From Astropecten irregularis (taxonomy: Eukaryota > Echinodermata > Asteroidea > Paxillosida > Astropectinidae): a stretch of DNA of 64,000 bases. The notes under the pieces are model-generated. The model did not search any database. It worked only from the letters and a program-made list of their open reading frames with translations, and was not told where the DNA came from. The position numbers were made by a program, and so were the translations under genes. Below are positions 26,001-38,000 of this stretch, piece by piece (the stretch's first letter is position 1; each line of letters opens with the position of its first letter). The stretch lies in the NCBI GenBank assembly GCA_963971285.1, contig OZ020248.1, forward strand, positions 26,215,764 to 26,279,763, written 5' to 3'.

Positions 26001-29000
26001 CGCTTCATTTCTTCCCGCTTCTTGATGAACTGGAGGTCCAGCTCATCAAAGTTGTCCTGTGCAGCATGGAGTTCTCCACGGAGACGCTTGACATCCTTCT
26101 CCATCCGGTCACATTTGGCCCTCAGTAGCTCCTCCTCCTTCTGCATGTCTAGTTGATTGGCTGCTGCATCATTTTCAGCTCGAGTGAGCGATTCAACTGT
26201 TGCCTTCAACTTCGTATCCAGCGCAGCAACTTTCTCCTGAAGACTCTTAATAGTGTCATTCGCCGTGTCCAACTCACTCTGTCGGTTATGCATATCAAGA
26301 GCATGCTGTTCTTCAAGGGAAGCTATCTGCCGTTTTAGGCGACGTTGCTCTGTTTGCAGTGCCTCCCGTTGGGTACTGGCCTCACTCTCAGTCCTTTGGG
26401 ACACCAGCTTCAACTCGGCTTCCATGCTTTCAACTTTGATTCTCAAAGTTGCTGTTTCCGATAGACTTTCTTGCAACTGCTGTTCCAGTTTGGAGTTTTG
26501 ACTGCCTCTGGTTTCCACCTCAGAGTTGATTTTCTCGATCCTCCTGTCCTTTTCAGATAATTGGTTATTCAGACTATCCACCGCTGCAGCAAGCTGCTTC
26601 CGAACTAAGTTGACGGCTTCTCGTTCCTTCTTAGCTTTCTTCAAGTCAGCACGGAGACTCACTATCTGTGAATTCTTTTGTTCAACTTCATTATCTGAGC
26701 TGCCAGCTTCTTGAGTTGAGTGAGCGATTTGATCTTCCAGCTGTTTTCTAAGAGCTTGTTCTCTCTGGAAGGCTTTCTCAAGTAATGCCTTTTGTTCCTT
26801 CTCAGCAGAACTTTCTTTTCTCAGTTTCTCAATCTCTCGTCCAGCTAGATTCAATTCTGATTCTAGCTTGACTGCATTGTCGTCACTACTAGTGGAAGCC
26901 ATGTCACCCTGACCTTCAAGGAACTGAGTGGCTGACTGTGCTACCAAGTCATCATATTTCCTCTGAAACTCAGATTTTGAAGTGATCTCAGTTTTTAACT
27001 GAGACTTAAGTTCTTGGATGGAAGATTCTAGTTCCTCTATTCTGGCATTACTATCAGTCCGTCCAGCTTGAAGTGTAACAGCTTCAATCTTGTCAACCTC
27101 TTCGTTTCTCTCTGTGAGTCTCTTCTGAAGGGTTTGACTTTCCTCGACGGCTTCCTGAAGTCTGTGTTTGAGAGCAGCATTTTCCTCCTGATACTGACTC
27201 TGCAAGCGATTGAAATGCTTCTGTGCTTTCTCTTCCCTCTCCATAGCATCAGTCTCACTTTTCTCTAATCGCATCCGTGCTTCCTCAAGCATGGTTGACA
27301 GCCTCTCAATGTCCACATCAACGGCTTCGCTTCCCCTCTCCCTAAGGGTCATCCAGGTATCCGTCAATTCTGTCTCCAGACTCTCACTCCGCTCTCGTTC
27401 TGCTTTCAGATTGGATCGGATGTCAGAGATTTCACTCTCACTGGCTGTAAGATCTCTAACCAGGTCCTCAAAGCGGCCTTTTAGAGATACAAACTCCTGG
27501 TCACGTCCTTCGGAGTCTGTCTTCAGGGTGGTCAGTTGGTTGGCTAGCTGCTGGTTCTGCTGTTGAAGGTGCTGGGATGCATTCTTGGATTGTCTCAGTT
27601 CGGCCTGAAGTTTCTGATTGGTCAATTCTGACTGGCGGCTTCGGTTGGCCATCTGCTCAATCTGTATTCAAAAAATCAAAAAGGAAAACATTTGATTTAT
27701 AAATGTGTGTCACTTCCAACAATAAATGGATCTTTACAAAAAAGCTGAATTTGCCATCATTGGCTAATTATTACTGCTCCAGACACTCATCACAGAAAAG
27801 CAATATAAAAAAAAACAGGGCTTCTATCAAATTTTACAAATAAGACATTTTTTTAATAGAATTACCTTTAACAATAATTAATACTGTGTGCCAGAGATTT
27901 TCATTTTCAATATGAAAATCCTGTCAGTTAAAAAAAATCATGACTTCCATTTTCAGATTTGAACAGATCTTCTCTCATTTGATGTGCTGAATTCTTTCTG
28001 AGTCCGAGAATACAACAGAGGATAATTGGAATTGGGGTCGATTTCACCAAACTCATCGTAACTTACTTTCAATCTTAGGACTTATGATGCACTATGTTGC
28101 ATTGCAGCCCTACGTAAGATATGACGGGTTATCCCTTGTAACTCAAGTTACAATTTTTTGGAGGGCTTCGTGAAATCGACCCCTTGGGCCGATTTCATAA
28201 AACTTACGACGCGTCGCAGAGTTAAGACGCATCCTTTCTCTATGGACTCACCACATAGATGCGACGCGTCGCAGCTAGGACGCGTCGCAAATCGAGTTGC
28301 GACGCGTCGCGGAGCTTAATGAAATTGGCCCCAGGAGACATAATTTTCTGACGTACCTGTGTCATATACCCTGTCTGTTCAATTGGCCCCAGGAGACATA
28401 ATTTTCTGACGTACCTGTGTCATATACCCTGTCTGTTCAATTGGCCCCAGGAGACATAATTTTCTGACGTACCTGTGTCATATAGCCTGTCTGTTCAATT
28501 GGCCCCAGGAGACATAATTTTCTGACGTACCTGTGTCATATACCCTGTCTGTTCAATTGGCCTCAGGAGACATAATTTTCTGACGTACCTGTGTCATATA
28601 CCCTGTCTGTTCATTCTCCAGGTCTTGGAAACTCTCCTTATGGTCTCTCTGTTCTGAGTTGAGCTGAGCTTTAAGGTTGGCATTCTCCTGCTGTAAGCGG
28701 CCACAATCCTGCTGCTTGGTCTCCAACTGAGACTTCAACGTATCCACCTTTCAAAAAATAAACGGAAATATCCTGTCAAGGCCTTGTGAGAACTCTCAGC
28801 TCCAAAGCATGGAAGTGATTCAAAAAAGCTATCAACTTGGAAGATTTGGATAAGATTTTCAGTTGACCTGATGTACAAAGAGGGACACTAATACAGGTCA
28901 GCTACTTCTCAGTTGTTGTTGTTGTTCACAGGCTTCAATTCAGACCAAATTGTTTGCATTATTCAATCTCTTCAACGAATAACTAAATAATAACAGATTA

Positions 29001-32000
29001 ATTACGGCGCCCACTGAGACAAGGGATTAAATTCACCCTGCTGACCCCAGCTAGCTCAGTGGCCAAGTGGTATGTCATCTGCACTAGTAAGCAGGAGGTC
29101 ATGGGTTCAAATCCCACCTGAACCAGCACATGATTTTTCATGTGCGCTCAAAAGTCACTTACTGAGGTGATTATCTACGTCATTGAAGAGCAATAAATTG
29201 TTTGTATTATTCTATCTCCTCGATGAATAAATCAATTATATAACAGATTCAAAGAACAAGATAAAAAAATATTGTTTAATGGGTGAGATGATGCCGAATG
29301 AAACTCAGCATACCAAGTGACATCTTCACATCAGTGGAGGACTTACCTCTAGTTCCAGAAGAGACATGACGGTAGTGTCTACAGTAGATGAACCCTTTTT
29401 ACTCTCAGAAACACTGGCTGTAACTCGAGGAGAATGCTGCTGCTCAGCGTTCGTGGATGAAACAACTTCCTCAGTTTGAGAATTACTCCTAGATTTCCGG
29501 GAGGTGGTAGCGTGCTTAGAGTCCGTGTTAGAAGTCCTTTTAGAGAGGGCGGCCGTGACAGCTGCCGCACTGTCCTCCTGGGATCTCTTTTCTGATCGAG
29601 ATCCTTTCCTGCTTCTCCTCTCCTTGGACTTTGCAGATTTCGAAGAGTCCGAGCTCGACCCGTCTTTTGAGGATGAGGACTGCTTTTGTCTTGTCTCTGC
29701 GTTCACAACAGTCTCTTTGGTTACAGAATTCCGCCTGGCTCCCGAGGACGTCGCCTCTTTAGGGATGGAACCTCTCCGGGTTCTCGTATCAGAGTAGGAG
29801 GAGGACTTGGACAATGAGCTCCCTCGTCCTTCTGATTTGCCTGAGGGAACGGGTGGAAGAGTCTCAACGGGAGATGTTTTGGTGGGTACACTAGATCTCT
29901 GTTCGAGAAGCTGCGGAGATTCAAGAGAGGTATGGGTCACCTTCCCGTCAGTCTGTGTGACACCCCTGACGATGGCCGCGGCATCCAAATTATTGGAGTT
30001 CCTCCGCATGGGCTGGAGAGGACTGGGTCTCTCGTCCTTTGGCCGGATGTCTGACGTGCTCTTCGATACTGGTAAGGAGTTGGGTTTGGATGCGGCTAGT
30101 AGAGGCTTGTTCTCCTTGGTAGGGGAATCTACCGGCTTCTTAGCACTGTCTTCCTGTGCTGTCTTGATGGCTTTGTTGATAGCTCCTACCCAGTTGTTAC
30201 GGATACCAGATGTCATAGCAGCGAGAATAATCAGTCCAGTATCCAGCTAAAAGGGAAAAATCACCCAAGAGTCAATAAATACAACTTGACAATTCTAAAG
30301 ATATGGCATCTGCACTGAGGTTGTGGGTTCCAATCCCACCTGAGCCAGCATGTGATTTTTTCACCGGCTCTCACAAGCAATAAGTATACAGTGCTCATCC
30401 AAGTCGGTGAAGGGCAAGCCTAGTTTGCATACAATTCTAAGGATTCTCAACATGCTTTAAATACTTGACGGTGTATAATACCAATACATAGGACCAAGCC
30501 AACGGAGCCATACTGAATGACTATGTGATTGCATTGTACACTATTTATCAATCACAATGTCAAACCACTATCATGGCTGGTCATATCCTGGCATTGTGAC
30601 AAAGCAACATGGCCAACAGGAACTGAGTATTGTGGATTTCTACTGTGTCACTGTGCATGTATTTCCTGTGCCTGACAATATCCAGGTCATGTTGGATTAG
30701 AACTGAAATTCAACAGATTTCAAAAACAAAAATAATCATCTAGTCATGTCATTTTTCATTTGAATAAATTCCAAAGAATTCACAAACATTTCAAAAGAGG
30801 AATAAAAACATTTTTAGTTACTTTAAACTTATTTTGAGGTGAAAATGGTTATTAAAGGTACTATCATACTTTGGTAGCATACCGAAATAGAAATCTCCAC
30901 AGATTTACCTATTAATTACAGGGTATAAAGATGGTACAAACATACCGTAACAACTTTTCAGTCTGAAATGCTGTATTTATCATGAAAAGAGTAAAACCAA
31001 AGACCCAAAACAATTTTGATCTTTGGAAGATCAAAAATAATGGTGGAAAGATTTTTTTTTTAATATTGTTGCCGTTTTTCACTGTTTTCTCTAAAAGTGG
31101 ACACCATATGGGACAGGGAACTTCACAGATGACTGTTACTGTATCTTTCTATATATTTCTGCCCATGAATTTGCATTTTTGTTGACAAAAACCAAAATAT
31201 GATATTACCTTTAAATGAAAACTAATCTTTTCTACATCCATGTAAACAAATCTGTGAGAACTATCAGAAGTATGTGTATAATAAGACCTGGGGCCAATTT
31301 CACAGAGCTGCTTAGCACAAAAAATCGCTAAGCATGACATTTCTGCCTTAATAAAAACAGGATTAACAACCAAATTTCCATGTGTTGTGTATCACTTGCA
31401 ATTGTTCTTTGGCTGTTGTTCACTGACCATGAATATCAAATCAAATTTTCAATGGTGGTTTGTTTAATTGGGCAAGCCAATGTTGTGCTAAGCAATTTTT
31501 TGGTGCTAAGCATCTCTATGAAATTGGCCCCTGAATATAGTTGATATATATTACCTCTATCTGGAAGCCATAGTTTCTGCTGACAGGTGTTTCAGCAGCT
31601 TTGTTGCATTTGGCCAGTTCAATTATTCCATCCAAGTTATTGGGCTGAGGATTAAACATACAAATGTATTTATAAGTATTCCTTGTTAAATACTCACTTG
31701 ATTCAGATTCCTGTATTCAAACTAAAGATCTTCAAGTGACTCAATAAAGTGGATACATGCATGAGATACTGCATGAATAAATCTACTGTAAAACAGAAGT
31801 CAACCAAAAGAATTACCTGAAATATATGAAATGTTTGGAGTTGGGAGCCTGTCATTTCGATCCTAGCACAATCTTTTTTTTACGCTTTGAGAACTTTAGA
31901 TCCTGGTTGGATCAAAACGATAGGCCCCCTTAACTCCAAACAATCTTTTTTTAGTTCATTAGCTCAAGTTGTGGCTTAGGCCTGAGCCTCCGTTTCATAA

Positions 32001-35000
32001 ACGCCTTACATGTAAGTGTCCTCTACTAAGAGACTGTCAACTATCACCTGCTGGCCCCAAAGCATCAGCATCTTATCCATTTATCATACCCATTCATTAA
32101 ACCATGTACAGGTGTAATATGCAATATTAAAATCCATGACTTCTGACACAGCAGGTGTTGCCATATACACATTACACGGTCCAATAATATTACTTTGACA
32201 AATGATTTTGTCAAGGTTGATTAAACACCAAGACGAAACACATGACATCCCGACTGCTAGGAAACCGGAGAAACACACCCTTGATATCAAATTATGCACA
32301 GAGAGAGGTCCCCTTCCGCTTAGTCATGAAACGCAACATGTTACAGATGTATCCCTGACATTCTACCATTTATTCTGATAAGACTGAAAGCCTCTTACTA
32401 AAGCTGGGCTTCGGCTTAGCCTCTGGCTACATTATCTCACATCCATTTTTTAGGAACAAGTATTAAAATAGAGATTATTGGATATGATTCCCAAGTAGAT
32501 TCTCGGTTTTGAACAGGGAAATGAAGCATTAACTTCGGCCAGAAGCCAAAACCTGTATTTTCAGTTTTAAGATGACAGAGGGAAAGCCTGGATCGAAGCT
32601 GGGTCAGAAGACTTTGGAAATAACCAGAGTATACTTACAACTTCATCACTTGAGTCCTTGTAGTAGCTCAGTTTGTTGTCACAGAGCACAAACCAATGCT
32701 TGGTCCAGTCCTGGTAGGATAGACAAGAAGAAATGGTAACTGTTAAAACTTCTTTCGTTTGAATAAGCTTGACAGGTTCATGGCTTATCACATGCTGTCA
32801 GGATTTCATTACCTACCGTGGTCTCCTGGTGAAGACTATAGAGCAGGGGCCAATTTCATAAAACCTTTAAGCACAAAAATTTGCTAAGCATGACATTTCT
32901 GTCTTAATAAAAACAGGGTTAACAACCAAAATGTCCATGTGTTGTGACTCACTTGTGATTGTTCTTTGGCTGTTGTTCGCTGACCATGAGCATCAAATGG
33001 AATTTTCAATGGTGGTTAGTTTTATTGGGCGAGACATTTTTGTGCTAAGCAAATTTTTGTGCTTAACAGTTTTATGAAATTGGCCCAAGGCTAGTTGAAA
33101 CGTTGAGACCTTACGAGAAGTGCGAACGAAATAATAAGTGCACAAGTACGAACGATTCTTACATGGTGTTTCCGCAAACCGATCCACATACCAATTGTCA
33201 CCACGCAAAGCCTCAAACCTACCATGGTCATATTTGTATTAAACTACTTGTCTGGTCACTCAAGTAGAACAAGTACAGCAACATTTCTATTGTTTTAAAG
33301 TGATCATGGAGAAGGTGTAGTGTTAAACATGCATAGCTTTGTGAATAGTCCTTAAATTTAGCTAAATTTTCAAGTTTTTGTGTAAATCCAATAATCCAAT
33401 AACCCTAATCCTCTTGACAACAAAGCAAGTAGGTAGATTTGGAAGGATACTGAAGAATCTTTTACACACTCTTGAAGACAATGCAATTATCCTAATGAGT
33501 TGTTGAAACAGGCACCTTTGTTTGTATAGGCCTACTGCTTCCTCAAAGATGTAAAGTACACACTTTAATCCCATACCATAGAAGTAAGATACCAAACTCA
33601 AAAGATAATCATTGTCAACGCTGTTAATTAAAATAAAAATCAGAACTAACAAAATGTTCTTTTGTTATCATTGATTGATTCGCTCAGAATTTAAAAAATA
33701 ATCGAAAAAAAGAAACGTAATACCTTGATATCAGTCGTCACCTTAACTTTCCATCCGTGTAATGCAATGTGGAAGTATTAGTTTTTTTCCATTTCCCAGT
33801 GGTATATATGTCAATCTATAAACTTTATCAAGCAGGATGCTAAGCCAAGCTGGTTTCCTTAAGCAGGATATACCCAGATCACATGATCATTGTAATCCAA
33901 CAAGAAATGCACTGCCTTACTGGGCATATGTCACACCACTAGTATGGTATGATTCAAGCTGACATTTAAAGGTAACATCATACTTTGGTTTTTGTCAAAG
34001 AAATACAGATTCATGGGCAAAAATATCAAGACAGATACAATAACAGTCATCTGTGAAAATTTCAGTCCCATACGGTGCCCACTTTTTGAGTGACAAACGG
34101 CCATTTTAACGGTATGTTTCTACCACCACCACCTTCATACCCTGTAAGTTATACGTTAATATGTGAACATTTCTGTTTTGGTTTCTTACCAAAGTATGAT
34201 ATTACTGTACCTTTAAAGGAATTCTACATGTATTTTTCTAAATTCAGTACAAAAAAATCAATCTAAATGAAACAATGATCGCTTGTTAGGCTTCCCAGAG
34301 TAACAAAGTTTTTGAAGTGATTTCACAAGCCATCCATAAACTTACACACACATGTACATCTACCAAGTAATCAAATAAATTTTTATTTTATTTTCCCCTT
34401 TAAAGGTAACATCATACTTTGGTTTTTATCAAAGAAACGCAGATTCGTGGGCAAAAATATCAAGGAAGATACAGTAACAGTCATATGTGATTTCAAATTT
34501 CAGTCCCATACGGTGCCCACTTTTTGAGAAAACAGTGACAAACGGCCATTGTAACGGCATGTTTCTACCACCACCATCTTCATACCCTGCAAGTTATACG
34601 TAAATCTGTGAACATTTCTGTTTTGGTTTCTTACCAAAGTATGATACTACCTTTAAAGGAATTCTCCGTGTAATTCTATAAATTTAGTACCGAAAAATCA
34701 ATCTTAATGAAACAATGATCGCTAGTTAGGATAACCAGGGTACCCAACTTTTGAGTGATTTCACAAACCATCCAATACATCTGCCAAGTAATGAAATGTT
34801 CACAGATTTACATATAACTTTCAGGGTATGAAGATGGTGCTAGTAGAAACCTACTGTTAAAATTTTCCCGCCTGAAATGGTGTATTTATCCAGAAATTGG
34901 TAAAACAACGAGTGAAAATCTTTTTGATCTTTTAAAAGATCAAAAATAAAAGAGAAAAGACTTAAGAAATACTGTGGCCGTTTTTCACGATTTTCTCAAA

Positions 35001-38000
35001 GAAAGTGGGCACTGTATGGTACCTTTAAAGGTAGTATCATACTTTGGTTTTTGTCAAAGAAATACAGATTCATGGGCAAAAATATCAAGGAAGATACAGT
35101 CACAGTCATCAGTGATTTGAAATTTCAGTCCCATACGATGCCCACTTTTTTAGAAAACAGTGAAAAACAACCACAGTATTTCTTGAGTCTTTTCTCTTTT
35201 ATTTTTGATCTTTAAAAGATCTAAAAGATTGAAATCTGAAGTTTAACATCCCTGATGATACACGTGCAAACAAAAATGGGGAAAATGCGCTGCGGGAAAT
35301 AAATATTTGTGACTCGAAGTTGAATGTAAATATAGAAAGAAGTGGGACAGAGGGCAACCTACATGTATGTATAATGTAATAATATCTAGTTGCTAAATTC
35401 ATGCTCTGAGTGTGATCATAGAGCTCTATGGTGTGACTATTATTGACTCTGCGAGTTGCACAGCTGCTAACCAGCTGCATCCAAGGTCATCGGAGCATCC
35501 CTCTAGAGTCTCATATATTCAAGACGTCATGGCAACGTCATGGCAACATGAAGGCCAAGAGTATACATTGGTAGAAGAATGGAAGTGGCCAAAATGTGGG
35601 ATGTGATTATAACTTTTGTGGTCAATTTCACAAAACTCTTATCTTAAATTGTAAATCAATCTTAATTGCTAAACAAAGTGTGATGTCACAGTACAAATCA
35701 CTATGGCGATACATGCTGATAACTGAAAACACATCCATTCTTAATTTGAAATGTTGGTTTATTTTGGTATTTTTGACTGTGTTTATGTGAATCCTTCTAT
35801 GTCCATGTTTATTTCTTTCTTTCTCCTTCTTTCTTAAAAGCGCTTAGAGACATCTTTGATTGTGATATGAGCTATATAAAATGAGTTTTCTCTCAAAGTG
35901 TTTTGACTCTATTCTAGAATCTGCAACATATTCCTACCTGTTCTCCATCTCCCTGCTTCACTAACCATCCCTTCTTCAGATGGAACAGACCCTGCAGAGA
36001 TCAAACAAAAACAGGTGAAATTCAAAATGGTTGCTAACAAAAACAGCAAGTAAATCTAACTGATTAAAGGCAGCATACAGGATTTAGTGTCTTTTAAAAA
36101 GACTTGTCTTTTTCGAAAGCGTGGTGTAACCGTGAAGGATTCGGAGGGGGGGCCAAGATTATTTCGGCCATATTTCTGCTATCCAGATGAACAAAGCGTA
36201 AACAGGAACATGAAACAACATCTGTAAGGAAGTTTAAGACCTTCACTTCTGTTTAAGTACTAAATTCAGCCAAAACGCACATCTATGCAAATCCTATATG
36301 CTCCATTAAACTGATAGAATACCCATTATATCAAATACTTACAGGGAAGGTCATCGCTATCTGCTTGCGCTTCAACATGTCGTCGCTGTCTGCAAGATTC
36401 GGGTCAGAATTGGATCGTTTTAACGTCGATGTTTCCTGTACAAGCAAGAAAAATGGAAATGACAACGGGAAACAAAACTTATATTAATGTGCCTTTTGAC
36501 AGGAAATGGTTCAAACGTATTGGTTGAATTGGCATATGTTTACCAATGAGGAAGTAAATTGTAGTGATGTACATGGCTCATATATTTGGTATTCAGAAAT
36601 TAATCTTACAATTTATCAAAACAGAAACACCACTATGTACAATGGGCCAAATTTATATCCGTAACAAATGAATGCATGAAGTATGTATACACAATTAACA
36701 TGTATGGTAGAAGTTTACATCATTTAAATATTGCAAATTAATTCATCAAGAATTTTAGCAGGTTATTTGCTCAAGAAACCAATTAGATTGTAATGAAAGC
36801 TACATTTCGTTTAGGACTTTTAAATAAATTAAAAAATATAAAGAAATTCTATGGATGGATACTTTGGTGTGTTTTTCTCCACAAATTTCTACCGGTAATC
36901 ATTAGAAAGTAGTAACCGTAAGCAATTCCCTACTGATGTAAAAGACCATGTACTCATTTGCTCAACTCAAGTGCAAATATGTAGAAGCATTTAAAGAACC
37001 AAGGGCAGTGATCGTGAAACAAAGGTAATATCATACTTTGGTTTTTGTCAAATAAGTACAGATTCATGGGCAAAAATATCAAGACAGATACAGTAACAGT
37101 TATCTGTGAAAATTTCAGTCCTATACAGTGCCTACTTTTTGAGAAAATCGTGAAAAATGGCCACAGTATTTCTTAGTCTTTTCTCTTTTATTTTTGAAAA
37201 AGATTTTCGGTTGTTGTTTTACTAATTTCTGGATAAATACACCATTTCAGGCGGAAAAATGTTAACGGAAGGTTTCTACCAACACCATCTTCATACCCTG
37301 AAATGTATACGTAAATCTGTGAACATTTCTGTTTCGGTTTCTTGCCAAAGTATGATACTACCTTTAATTACATGTACAGGGCCTTCAGAAATATAACCAT
37401 ACTGAATACTGCAATCCTTTATATGGGGCAATTGCCACCTCACATCACAACACATCACAAATCACAAACATATCACATATCACAAACTATAATAATAAAT
37501 GGATATTGGTTCCAAGTTTAGCAGCAGGGTGTCTAGCTACTGGCTGGGGTACTGTGGAGGTTAAGGACATACCCTCAACTATTCATGTGATCAATGTAAT
37601 AATAAGCCACATACACCTAGTATCATGAATGTTTCCAGTCCAGTGTCTTTCTGTCTACATTCTTAAAGGCAATTTCATACTTTGGTTTTTTTCAAAGAAA
37701 TGCAGATTCATGGGCAAAAATATCAAGACAGATACAGTAACAGTCATCTGTGAAATAGTCACATGGTGCCCACTTTTTGAGAAAACAGTGAAAAATGCCC
37801 ACGGTATTTCTTAAATCTTTACACCATCATTTTTTATCTTTAAAGGATCAAAATTGAGAACCTTCCTGAGCAACACAGAATGGACAGTGTCAATGCTTTC
37901 CACTAATCATCAGCATAAACTATGTTGACACAAGGCAGGATGTGGGATCCATTTCAAACCATGTTAGTAAAACTCTACCCAGAAATGTTTAGAAATCAGA

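Larger units (their letters stand above)
27662..28588 (-). other. MPRIP-like intron 10
   Basis: It holds a family C foldback (28034-28183), a second foldback of different interior (28186-28332), and a 58-bp tandem array (28322-28616) that overlaps the exon 10 donor. Confidence 0.7.
30247..31554 (-). other. MPRIP-like intron 8
   Basis: It holds a SINE fragment with box B GGTTCCAATCC (30326-30336), a family E MITE (30854-31212) and a family A MITE (31290-31531) ending 23 bp from the exon 8 donor. Confidence 0.65.
32711..35937 (-). other. MPRIP-like intron 6
   Basis: It holds a T-family repeat interrupted by a family A MITE (32813-33225), a tandem segmental duplication that includes two family E elements (33968-34795), and two further family E fragments (34796-35235). 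The rest is AT-rich and featureless. Confidence 0.65.
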
